NCBI GenBank assembly: GCA_910585565.1
Contig: CAJUFC010000039.1
Coordinates: 1 to 11,452 of the forward strand
Reading direction: 5' to 3'
From: an uncultured Eggerthellaceae bacterium
Lineage (GTDB): Bacteria > Actinomycetota > Coriobacteriia > Coriobacteriales > Eggerthellaceae
Length of the DNA stretch: 11,452 bases
Position 1 is the first letter of the stretch. The number at the start of each line of letters is the position of its first letter. A program made the position numbers and the translations under genes. The notes beneath the pieces are model-generated. The model saw only the letters and a program-made list of their open reading frames with translations. It made no database searches and was not told the origin of the DNA. This document shows positions 1-6,088 of this stretch, piece by piece.

Positions 1-309
1 CTGGCCCAGCATCCTGACGAGGCGCGCGCTTTTTTGGCGGCGACAGCCAAGGGCTATGCTGACGCCATCGCTGACCCTGATGGTGCGGCTGAGATTCTGC
101 TGGCAGCAGCCCCTGAGCTCGCACCTGACCTCGTGCAGGCCAGTCAGCGCTATCTGGCCAGCCGCTATGTGGACGATGCGCCGCAGTGGGGTTATATCGA
201 CCCTGAGCGCTGGAGCCGCTTTTACGCGTGGATGAACGACGAGGGGCTGACGCCGGATTCCCTCGATGTCTCGAGCGGCTTCACGAACGACTATCTGCCA
301 AGGGACTAA
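1..309 (+). CDS. ABC transporter substrate-binding protein, NMT1/THI5-like (C-terminal part)
   Basis: Reading frame 1 is open from the first base of the window to a TAA at 307-309, so this is the last 102 residues of a protein that begins upstream. The tail resembles the C-terminal lobe of NMT1/THI5-like periplasmic-binding-fold lipoproteins: a KGYADAIADPDGAAEILL helix, then PEL..DLVQASQRYLASRY, a WGYIDPERW block and the terminal GFTNDYLP. These proteins capture a small molecule (thiamine pyrimidine precursors, sulfonates, nitrate or similar) outside the cell and deliver it to a membrane permease. The ATPase gene begins 5 nt after the stop, which supports one operon; the permease would lie upstream, outside the window. 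The substrate cannot be read from this fragment. The family call is by remembered sequence pattern, not a search. Confidence 0.8.
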   Translation: MAQHPDEARAFLAATAKGYADAIADPDGAAEILLAAAPELAPDLVQASQRYLASRYVDDAPQWGYIDPERWSRFYAWMNDEGLTPDSLDVSSGFTNDYLPRD

Positions 310-314
310 CCTTC

Positions 315-1214
315 ATGGCTGTTGGCGAGAATGACCTCATGACCGCAGGCGCCTGTGCGTGCAGCGACGCCCGCACAGGCGCTAGCGAGGCGCGGCCGTG
401 CGCAGGGGTGCCGGGCGAGGCATGCTCATGCGCGCCGCCATCAGGCGAGGCGCGCCCGTGCGCGCTGGAAGTGGCCTCGCTTGACCTGTCATGGGATGGT
501 GCGGCCGTCTGCCGCGACATCTCGTTTCGCGTGGAGACAGGCGAGGTGGTGTGCCTCGTCGGGAGGTCTGGCTCGGGCAAGACGACGCTGTTTCATGCGA
601 TAGCGGGCCTCACCCGACCTGATGCCGGGCGCGTGCTGCTGGGCGGCGAGGACATTACCGGGCGCCCGGGACGCGTGAGCTACATGCTGCAAAAGGACCT
701 CCTCATCGAGCAGCGGCGCGTGCTCGACAACGTCGCGGTGCCCCTCATCGTCAAGGGCGTGCCGTGGCGCGAAGCACGCGCGCAGGCACGCTCGCTGTTC
801 GCCGAGTTCGGCCTTGCCGGCTCGGAGCAGGCATACCCCGCGCAGCTTTCCGGGGGCATGCGGCAGCGCGCGGCGCTTCTGCGCACCTATCTCATGGACA
901 ACGAGGTCGTGCTCATGGACGAGCCGTTCAGCGCGCTCGATGCCTTTACGCGCGCCGACATGCGCCGGTGGTTCCTCGCGATGCTGACGAGGCTGGGCCT
1001 CTCCAGCGTCTTGGTCACCCATGACGTCGACGAGGCCATCGCCATGGCTGATCGCATCCTCGTCTTGAGGGGCGACCCCGCACGTGGCGTGCCGAGCACG
1101 ATTGCGGGGTCGCTGGTCGTCGGATGCCCGCGTTCCGAGCGCGATGACTTTGTCCTCACGGATGCCGCGCTTGCCCTCAAGCGCGCGGTGCTCGCGGCGC
1201 TAGGTAATGCGTGA
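315..1214 (+). CDS. ABC transporter ATP-binding protein (SsuB/TauB/NrtD type) with Cys-rich N-terminal extension
   Basis: This is the ATPase that powers the importer whose binding protein lies just upstream. From ATG 315 the protein has 299 residues. Motifs seen: Walker A GRSGSGKTT from residue 83, Q-loop Gln about 126 (YMLQKD), signature LSGGMRQR from 178, Walker B VVLMDEP about 198-203, D-loop SALD, and H-loop His about 236 (VTHDVDEA). The nucleotide-binding domain is complete. I chose ATG 315 because AAGGGA (300-305) lies 9 nt before it; ATG 339, with GGCGAGA before it, is the alternative. Residues about 14-50 are an extra low-complexity stretch with six Cys and the repeated element EARPCA; family members are usually about 250-260 residues. 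Nitrate, sulfonate or thiamine-precursor import are all possible. A short GC-rich hairpin follows the stop. Confidence 0.9.
   Translation: MAVGENDLMTAGACACSDARTGASEARPCAGVPGEACSCAPPSGEARPCALEVASLDLSWDGAAVCRDISFRVETGEVVCLVGRSGSGKTTLFHAIAGLTRPDAGRVLLGGEDITGRPGRVSYMLQKDLLIEQRRVLDNVAVPLIVKGVPWREARAQARSLFAEFGLAGSEQAYPAQLSGGMRQRAALLRTYLMDNEVVLMDEPFSALDAFTRADMRRWFLAMLTRLGLSSVLVTHDVDEAIAMADRILVLRGDPARGVPSTIAGSLVVGCPRSERDDFVLTDAALALKRAVLAALGNA
349..463 (+). repeat. In-frame GC-rich direct and inverted repeats in the ABC ATPase gene
   Basis: Two 19-base copies (385-403 and 445-463) differ at one base and are 60 nt, exactly 20 codons, apart. Each encodes EARPCA. A perfect 11-base inverted repeat, GCGCCTGTGCG (349-359) against CGCACAGGCGC (372-382), with a 12-base spacer, lies directly before. 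The block encodes the Cys-rich N-terminal extension and does not disturb the ABC domain. It could be a small palindromic element inserted in frame or a tandem expansion. Confidence 0.75.
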
Positions 1215-1227
1215 TGCATCTGCCGGT

Positions 1228-1241
1228 GCGCCTTGAGGCGC
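1228..1241. other. GC-rich hairpin between convergent genes
   Basis: GCGCC-TTGA-GGCGC is a perfect 5-bp stem with a 4-base loop, 13 nt after the ABC ATPase stop and about 95 nt past the stop of the convergent LuxR-type gene. No run of T follows on either strand, so it is not a classical intrinsic terminator. It may help end transcription between the two converging genes. The rest of 1215-1337 shows nothing else. Confidence 0.4.
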
Positions 1242-1337
1242 GGCGCTCATGGTGTATGGTGCGCTGGCGGAACCCGTAGCGCTGCCGCGTGGCGCTGTGT
1301 CTGGTTGCCCAGCCGACGGTTCTGTCGAGCGCTTGGC

Positions 1338-1658
1338 TTATTCCCCGGTGGCCGATAGGGCCGATACGCGCCGGTCGATGCCTTTGTGGATGGTTTCGCA
1401 GAAGGCCGTCTTGTTGGCGCACCCCGTCTTCTTGTAGACGTTTCTGATGTGATACTTCACACACGAGAGGGACAAGAACAGATGTTGCGCGATAAGTGCG
1501 TTGGTCTCGCCGTCGAGGAGGCGGTTGGCTATCTGACGTTCACGTTGGTTGAGTCGATATTCCGCGAAGGCACAGTCGCGCAGCGACATGAGCTCCTTGA
1601 CGACGTTGGTGGCGTGCAGTCGGTCTGGGTCTTCTTGTCTGGGTTGATGGTACTCCAT
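1338..1658 (-). CDS. Small free-standing LuxR-type HTH protein
   Basis: A 106-residue protein read on the minus strand; probably a DNA-binding transcription regulator. Residues about 36-90 form a LuxR/GerE helix-turn-helix: LNQRERQIANRLLDG, then ETNALIAQHLFLS, then SCVKYHIRNVYKKTG and NKTAF, with the usual Glu and the VKYHIRN recognition helix. The first 35 residues are polar and carry no receiver, ligand-binding or membrane domain. The chosen ATG (1656-1658) follows AAAGGAG with a 7-nt gap; ATG at 1662-1664 is only about 1 nt from it. The frame stays open upstream to 1847, but that part is Arg-rich and unlike any domain. The length is far below that of the multi-pass membrane LuxR proteins common in Eggerthellaceae, so it may be a free HTH protein or the remnant of a longer one. 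Convergent with the ABC ATPase gene. Confidence 0.75.
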   Translation of the reverse strand: MEYHQPRQEDPDRLHATNVVKELMSLRDCAFAEYRLNQRERQIANRLLDGETNALIAQHLFLSLSCVKYHIRNVYKKTGCANKTAFCETIHKGIDRRVSALSATGE

Positions 1659-1673
1659 GGGCATGCTCCTTTG

Positions 1674-1705
1674 AGAGAACGACGTGGATGGATAGGTGGT
1701 TCTCT
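1674..1705 (-). promoter_or_regulatory. Inverted repeat in the leader of the LuxR-type gene
   Basis: AGAGAAC (1674-1680) and GTTCTCT (1699-1705) are perfect 7-base arms with an 18-base spacer. The inner arm ends a few bases before the AAAGGAG ribosome site of the LuxR-type gene. It could be a hairpin in the mRNA leader or an operator, possibly for self-regulation. Function is inferred only from position. The rest of the divergent gap up to 1939 shows no promoter I would defend; CATAAT at 1823-1828 and TACACT at 1856-1861 lack good -35 partners. Confidence 0.35.
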
Positions 1706-1939
1706 TGAGAGCGCGTTTTAGATTAGCACCGCAAGTGCGCCGTCGTGCCGTCATGGCGCAGGTGAAAAGGAAGAGTTTGCGAGCTGATCGCAAGATGGCA
1801 ACTGAGGCGACGCGACGAATCCCATAATGTGCGGAGGCCCTCGGCAAATGTAAGCTACACTGAATGCAATAGATTCGGCGAGCTGTGCCTGCGCTCGCCG
1901 GTTTCCACTCGAATCGAATTCGAAAGTGATGGTGGTAAT

Positions 1940-4015
1940 ATGGCTGCTCCCGCTACCGAACACGTGCGCAACATCGTGCTTGTAGGCCAAGACGGTGCCG
2001 GCAAGACGTCATTGGCCGAGGCCATGCTCTATGTCTCGGGCAAGACGCCGCGCATGGGAACGACGCACGATGGCAAATCGTACCTCGACTATGATGCCGA
2101 AGAGATCAAGCGCAAGTTCACGATTTCGACCTCCATTGCTCCGGTTCCGTACAAGGACTACAAGATAAACGTGCTCGACACTTCGGGGCATCCTGACTTC
2201 ATCGGAGACGCCTTGGCGACGATGCAGGCGGCCGAGATGGCGCTGTTCGTGGTCGATGCCGTTGCCGGCCCGCAGGTCATGACGACGCGGCTGTGGCGCG
2301 AGTGCGAGAAGATGCGCCTGTCGCGAGCCGTCTACATCAACCACATCGATCGCGAGAACGCCAACTTCGACGCCGCCATGGCGGCGCTGCATGCGCGCTT
2401 CGGCAGCCGCCTGGGCGCTGTCACCATCCCCATGGGCGTCGACAAGGACTTCCAGGGCGTCATCGACGTCATCCGCATGAAGGCGCGCTACCACTCGGCT
2501 GGCGGCACCGACGAGATCATCGAGGACATCCCGGCCGAGTACCTGGATGCGGCCGCGGCTGCGCGCGACAAGCTGTGCGACCTGGTTGCCGAAGCTGATG
2601 ACGAGCTCATGATGAAGTACCTCGACGGCGAAGAGCAGCTGACCCAAGAAGAGCTGGAGTCCTTGCTGGACAAGGCCATCGCCCAAGAGCTCATCATCCC
2701 CGTGTTCGTGGGCTCCACCATCATCATGCAGGGCGTAGCTGGCCTCATCGAGGACATCTGCACTTACTTCCCGCATCCGCGCTCGCACGGCCGCTTCCGC
2801 CAGATGGCCGACGGCGTGACGGTGCCCATCGACGAGACCAAGCGTCCCTCGGCATTCGTGTTCAAGACGGTGTCCGACCCGTTCGTTGGCCGCCTGAGCT
2901 TCCTCAAGGTCATCTCGGGATATCTCGAGCCAGGCATCGAGCTCATCAACGCTCGCACGGGCAAGAAGGAGCGCCTGGGCAAGATACAGGTCATGATGGG
3001 CAAAGAGCTGGCCGACGTGAAGAGCGCCAAGGCTGGCGACATCGTCATCGTCCCCAAGCTGAGCGAGACGCGCTCGGGCGACACGCTGTCGGTCGAGGGC
3101 GACATCGCCATCGAGTCGCTGGAGCTGCCCGAGCCGCTGTATCCCGTGGCCATCGAGGCCGTCAACAAGAACGAGGAAGACAAGGTGGGCACGTTTCTGT
3201 CCCGCACGGCCGAGGCTGACCCCACCATCAAGATCACGCGTGACGACCAGACCCACCAGACCATCCTGCACGCGATGGGCGAGGCGCAGGTCGATCTTGT
3301 GCTGGGCCGCATGAAGGAGCAGGCAGGCGTTGAGGCTCGCCTCGTGCCGGTGCGCATTCCCTATCGCGAGACCATCCGCAAGGCTGCCGAGGCACAGGGC
3401 CGCCACAAGAAGCAGACCGGTGGTGCCGGGCAGTTTGGCGACTGCTGGCTGCGCCTTGAGCCCTATCCGGCTGGCGGCTATGAGTTCTGCGACGAGATCA
3501 AAGGCGGCGTCATCCCCAACGGCCTCATCCCGGCGGTCGACAAGGGCGTGCGCGAGGCTATGACCGAGGGCTATCTTGCGGGATACCCGATGGTCGACAT
3601 CAAATGCACCGTTTTCGATGGGTCGTATCATCCAGTCGACTCGAACGAGGCAGCCTTCAAGGCAGCGGCCCGCATCGGGTTCCGCGCGGCTTGCGAGAAG
3701 GCCAACCCCATCGTGCTGGAGCCCATGGCGTCCATGGACATCGAGGTGGCCGAGGAGTACGCCGGCGCTGTCATGGGCGACATCTCCACGCGGCGCGGAC
3801 GCATCATCGGCACGGACGCAGGGGAGGCGGGCAACACCATCATCAAGGTGCGCGTGCCGTATGCCGAGGTCATCACCTACACCAAGGACCTGCGCTCGAT
3901 GACGCGCGGTTCGGGCAGCTACGCCATCGAGATTGACGGCTATGAGGAGGCACCTCACGACGTGACGAAAAAGCTCGTCGAGGAATACGAAGCCGCTCGC
4001 GCTGCCGGCAACTGA
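1940..4015 (+). CDS. Elongation factor G-like translational GTPase (EF-G2 type)
   Basis: A 691-residue GTPase with the full EF-G layout and length. G domain: P-loop GQDGAGKTS (16-24), switch I region EEIKRKFTISTSIAPV (from 54), G3 DTSGHPDF (80-87), G4 NHID (134-137). Then domain II, domain III, domain IV with HKKQTGGAGQFGDCW from 489 and a PAVDKGVREAM helix, and domain V with EPMASMDIEVAEEYAGAVMGD. The catalytic His of G3 is kept. Switch I lacks the RGIT motif of canonical EF-G, and G4 has His in place of the usual Lys of NKxD, so this looks like the EF-G2/FusA2 side branch rather than the housekeeping translocase. It may act in translocation under special conditions or in ribosome recycling; that is inference. 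ATG 1940 is chosen because homology begins there; the ribosome site (GATGGTGG) is weak. A SpoVA-like gene follows after 43 nt. Confidence 0.9.
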   Translation: MAAPATEHVRNIVLVGQDGAGKTSLAEAMLYVSGKTPRMGTTHDGKSYLDYDAEEIKRKFTISTSIAPVPYKDYKINVLDTSGHPDFIGDALATMQAAEMALFVVDAVAGPQVMTTRLWRECEKMRLSRAVYINHIDRENANFDAAMAALHARFGSRLGAVTIPMGVDKDFQGVIDVIRMKARYHSAGGTDEIIEDIPAEYLDAAAAARDKLCDLVAEADDELMMKYLDGEEQLTQEELESLLDKAIAQELIIPVFVGSTIIMQGVAGLIEDICTYFPHPRSHGRFRQMADGVTVPIDETKRPSAFVFKTVSDPFVGRLSFLKVISGYLEPGIELINARTGKKERLGKIQVMMGKELADVKSAKAGDIVIVPKLSETRSGDTLSVEGDIAIESLELPEPLYPVAIEAVNKNEEDKVGTFLSRTAEADPTIKITRDDQTHQTILHAMGEAQVDLVLGRMKEQAGVEARLVPVRIPYRETIRKAAEAQGRHKKQTGGAGQFGDCWLRLEPYPAGGYEFCDEIKGGVIPNGLIPAVDKGVREAMTEGYLAGYPMVDIKCTVFDGSYHPVDSNEAAFKAAARIGFRAACEKANPIVLEPMASMDIEVAEEYAGAVMGDISTRRGRIIGTDAGEAGNTIIKVRVPYAEVITYTKDLRSMTRGSGSYAIEIDGYEEAPHDVTKKLVEEYEAARAAGN

Positions 4016-4030
4016 TATCATTAGTGGCTG

Positions 4031-4042
4031 TTTTGTACAAAA
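4031..4042. promoter_or_regulatory. 12-base perfect palindrome before the SpoVA-like gene
   Basis: TTTTGTACAAAA is a perfect palindrome in the 43-nt gap between the EF-G-like gene and the SpoVA-like gene, just before the AGGA ribosome site (4049-4052). It could be an operator half-site pair or chance in an AT-rich gap. No -35/-10 pair is evident around it. Confidence 0.3.
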
Positions 4043-4058
4043 GGGGAGAGGAAGTTAG

Positions 4059-5021
4059 ATGAAGCCATATAAGACTGTCATCTACAGTTTTTTCGTAGGA
4101 GGAATGTTTGCCCTCATCGCGCAGGCTATTCTGTCGTTTTGGCAGATGGCGCTGGCGGGCACCCCCATGGAATTTTTCATGGGCGGCGCAACGCTGATCA
4201 GCATGGGCGTCATCGGCTGCATACTGGGCGGCCTTGCCATCTACCAGTATGTTGAGGAGTGGGCGACGTTCGGTGCGCTTTTGCCGTTTTCCGGCTTTGC
4301 CATGGCCGTGGGCATGAAGGCCGTGGGGCCGTGGACCAAGCAGAATGCCACCATGGGCAAGTGCATCTGGAACTGCGTGTGGTTCGTCATCTGGTTCAAC
4401 GTCGTCTTTGCTGCCATCTGCATCGTGCTCGGCTTCATCGTGGGCATGACCGGCTTCCAGGTCGACCTGGGCGTGGAGAAGACGCAGGGTGGCATGCTGT
4501 TCTTCAATGCCTTCATCGTCGGCGGCCTGCTGGCTGCCATCTTCCAGATCATCTATAAGGCACTGCAGGGCGTCACCAAGAAGGTCACGCCGCTCTACAT
4601 CCTGATGACGGCGTGGATGGTGGGCGCCATTCTCGCGCCCTTTGGCATCTCCACCGCTTTGGCCAACTTTGCCGGCCAAGGCTTCTCCGTCATGATCACC
4701 GTCGGCGGCTACAACATGTACAATGTCGGCGTTGACTTTGCCCACGGGCACATCGACGTGGCTTTGCTGCACTTGGGTTCGTTCCTGCTTGCGGTGACAG
4801 GCCTGGCGCTGACGGCGCTGTGCACGTTTTGGATCTACAACGCGGTCTTTGGCCGCAAGCCGCTTGACGAGGTGCACGCTGAAAAGGCGCTGCATTCGCT
4901 GGAGGAGCTGGGGTATGATGCTTCCATGGTCAAGAGGAAGAACGTGTCCGAGCTTGAAGGCTATGACGTCGATGCGGATAATGGTACGCCGATTGGCACG
5001 TCTGAGGCCGTCAAGGCCTAG
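4059..5021 (+). CDS. Internally duplicated SpoVA (SpoVAC/SpoVAE-like) membrane protein
   Basis: A 320-residue integral membrane protein with about eight hydrophobic segments (roughly 8-30, 40-64, 70-90, 102-130, 148-166, 178-200, 203-222, 233-263) and a charged C-terminal tail of about 55 residues. The first half follows the SpoVAC/SpoVAE pattern: FFVGGMFALIAQAIL, then GVIGCILGGLAIYQYVEEWATFG and LLPFSGFAMAVG. The second half repeats it: FIVGGLLAAIFQIIY, then MVGAILAPFGISTALANFAGQG and MITVGGYNMYN. In endospore formers SpoVA proteins move dipicolinate across the inner spore membrane. Here no spore genes are seen, so a transport or channel role in vegetative cells is inferred. AGGA at 4049-4052 sets ATG 4059. 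It probably shares a transcript with the EF-G-like gene and ends at the terminator 5039-5068. The family call comes from pattern recall and could be wrong in detail. Confidence 0.75.
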   Translation: MKPYKTVIYSFFVGGMFALIAQAILSFWQMALAGTPMEFFMGGATLISMGVIGCILGGLAIYQYVEEWATFGALLPFSGFAMAVGMKAVGPWTKQNATMGKCIWNCVWFVIWFNVVFAAICIVLGFIVGMTGFQVDLGVEKTQGGMLFFNAFIVGGLLAAIFQIIYKALQGVTKKVTPLYILMTAWMVGAILAPFGISTALANFAGQGFSVMITVGGYNMYNVGVDFAHGHIDVALLHLGSFLLAVTGLALTALCTFWIYNAVFGRKPLDEVHAEKALHSLEELGYDASMVKRKNVSELEGYDVDADNGTPIGTSEAVKA

Positions 5022-5038
5022 CTGGTCGCTGGTTGAGA

Positions 5039-5068
5039 AAGGCGTCCCTTTCGGGGGGCGCCTTTTTT
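5039..5068 (+). terminator. Rho-independent terminator after the SpoVA-like gene
   Basis: AAGGCGTCCC pairs with GGGGCGCCT across a TTTCGG-type loop, giving a strong GC stem, and a run of six T (5063-5068) follows. It lies 18 nt after the SpoVA-like stop. The ATG of the next gene is only 19 nt past the T run, and no promoter fits in between, so some read-through or anti-termination probably feeds the next gene. Confidence 0.9.
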
Positions 5069-5087
5069 AGATTGTAGGGGAGAGACG

Positions 5088-5378
5088 ATGGGTCGCGGAA
5101 GCAAGTCGCAAAAAAAGATTCAGCAAGAGATAGCGCACCTCGAGGCGCAGAAGAAGATTGGCATGCTGCGTGCGGTGGCGGCGTTTTTGGGGCTGTTCAT
5201 CCTGATTGCCCTCAAGACGACGTTTCAGATGCAGGGGCAGGAGTGGGCCAATTCTATGATCGTGAACATGGGGCTGTTCATCTTGGCGCTGGTGGCTGCC
5301 GGTGTTGCCGGCCTGGGCACGCGCAAGTGGACCCTTGCTCGCAAGGAAATCGCACAGCTGGAGAAAAAGCTAAAATAG
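5088..5378 (+). CDS. Small two-helix membrane protein of unknown function
   Basis: A 96-residue protein I do not recognise. A Lys/Gln-rich N-terminus (GRGSKSQKKIQQEIAHLEAQKK) with coiled-coil character is followed by a first membrane helix (about residues 26-44, LRAVAAFLGLFILIAL). A short polar loop and a second helix (about 58-77, MIVNMGLFILALVAAGVAGL) come next, and the tail is charged (RKEIAQLEKKLK), again coiled-coil-like. Both ends would be cytoplasmic by the positive-inside rule. AGGGGAGA (5076-5083) is a strong ribosome site 4 nt before ATG. The gene sits just behind a terminator with no room for its own promoter, so it is probably expressed by read-through from the SpoVA-like gene. 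That suggests a functional link, but the role is unknown. Confidence 0.75.
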   Translation: MGRGSKSQKKIQQEIAHLEAQKKIGMLRAVAAFLGLFILIALKTTFQMQGQEWANSMIVNMGLFILALVAAGVAGLGTRKWTLARKEIAQLEKKLK

Positions 5379-5380
5379 AT

Positions 5381-5394
5381 AGAACAAATGTTCT
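5381..5394. promoter_or_regulatory. LexA/DinR-type SOS box
   Basis: AGAACAAATGTTCT is a palindrome with the GAAC-N4-GTTC core of Gram-positive and actinobacterial LexA operators. The central AAAT also satisfies the B. subtilis RNRY spacer rule. It covers the -35 region of the promoter whose -10 is at 5405-5410, where a bound repressor would block RNA polymerase. It is the only such box I found in the window. LexA binding is inferred from the match. Confidence 0.75.
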
Positions 5395-5401
5395 TATAGT
5401 G

Positions 5402-5410
5402 TGCTATAAT
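5402..5410 (+). promoter_or_regulatory. Extended -10 promoter for the 154-residue gene
   Basis: TGCTATAAT has a perfect TATAAT (5405-5410) with the TGN extension. The -35 region is poor (AGAACA at 5381-5386, 18-base spacer) and is overlapped by the LexA box. Transcription should start near 5416-5418, giving a leader of about 128 nt before ATG 5545. Confidence 0.7.
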
Positions 5411-5413
5411 CAC

Positions 5414-5532
5414 TGCATCGGATGTACCTGATGCAAGCGCACTCTTTTGAGCGGCCATGTTGGAGATGATCACTCGACCGGTTCTTCCACACCACGCTTG
5501 TAGATACTTGCCTGGCTTATGCCATCTACGAG
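5414..5532 (+). promoter_or_regulatory. Structured mRNA leader with a hairpin at the ribosome site
   Basis: Two stems are visible. TGCATC (5414-5419) pairs with GATGCA (5430-5435), extended by GG/CC. CTTGTAGAT (5497-5505) pairs with ATCTACGAG (5524-5532), nine pairs including one G-T. The second stem runs into the GAGAGAGGTG ribosome site (5530-5539) and could limit translation. A possible 15-residue leader peptide begins at ATG 5422 and stops at TGA 5467-5469. No known riboswitch class is recognised. Confidence 0.45.
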
Positions 5533-5544
5533 AGAGGTGTCGTT

Positions 5545-6009
5545 ATGTCGACCACAGCTTTGTCTTCCTGTGCCCTGTCCGCTTCTTCCATGATCGCGTC
5601 TGCTCGTCCGTCGTTGGGCGGTTCTCGCAAAGACGCCTGGTTCGATGACGAGGACGTCACGACCGTCTATGACGCGCTTCGTGCCAGTGACGATGCGCTG
5701 CTCGTGCAAGCGCTGTTGTTCCCGCATGTGTCTCGCTGCGGCGCTGCGAGCTTGTTCGACGGCAAGCTCGGCTCTCTGGCGCGCCGCCGCATTTCTGCTG
5801 CGAAGGCGCTTGCCTTGAGCGTTGGCCCCAATCTCGATAGTGCAGCTGAGCCGCTGATTGCGCCGTGGGGGCCAGCGTGTCTGTCTGGCGTTGCTGGCGC
5901 ATCTTGGCCCGATGTCTTGGGCAGGCGCATCGTTTTGCCTGTCAGCTTTGGCCAGCGGTGGCGCCATCGGCGCTTGGCCGACATCTTGTTGGTCATGTCG
6001 TCCCTCTGA
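5545..6009 (+). CDS. Unrecognised 154-residue protein behind a LexA-type box
   Basis: I do not recognise this protein. It has a Ser/Ala-rich N-terminus (residues 1-25) and an acidic patch (DAWFDDEDVTTVYDALRASDD, about 30-50). A helical stretch follows (LLVQALLFPHVSRCGAASLF), then a basic segment (LARRRISAAKALALSV), and the C-terminal third is rich in Trp, Pro and Arg. No clear membrane helix, signal peptide or catalytic motif is visible. Codon use looks like that of real genes in the window and the AGAGAGGTG ribosome site is good. The LexA box and promoter upstream suggest induction by DNA damage. Known small SOS proteins such as YneA or DivS halt cell division, but I see no resemblance beyond size and regulation. 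The first glutamate synthase gene starts 79 nt downstream with no terminator between, so read-through is possible. Confidence 0.65.
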   Translation: MSTTALSSCALSASSMIASARPSLGGSRKDAWFDDEDVTTVYDALRASDDALLVQALLFPHVSRCGAASLFDGKLGSLARRRISAAKALALSVGPNLDSAAEPLIAPWGPACLSGVAGASWPDVLGRRIVLPVSFGQRWRHRRLADILLVMSSL

Positions 6010-6088
6010 TTAACGCAATCGAAACACAGGCCACATCGTGTCGTAACAAAGACCCGGTAGCCTTGTGTCGCGAAACAGGAGGTATCCC

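Noticed and set aside
1659..1847. N-terminal extension of the LuxR-type protein to 169 residues
   Set aside because: The added 63 residues are Arg/Ser/Thr-rich with no domain, and the only good ribosome site is the AAAGGAG before 1658.
1940..4015. Tetracycline-resistance ribosomal protection protein (TetM type)
   Set aside because: The length of 691 residues and the domain IV and V motifs fit EF-G/EF-G2 better than TetM, which is about 640 residues with a different G-domain signature.
2009..4021. 670-residue open frame on the minus strand opposite the EF-G-like gene
   Set aside because: It is antisense to a clear EF-G homologue. Its translation is low-complexity (Asp, His, Val, Leu rich) with no domain, as expected from GC-rich codon bias.
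5457..5648. 63-residue frame starting in the leader of the SOS-type gene
   Set aside because: No proper ribosome site, overlaps the main gene in another frame and shows no protein-like pattern. It could at most be an upstream regulatory frame.
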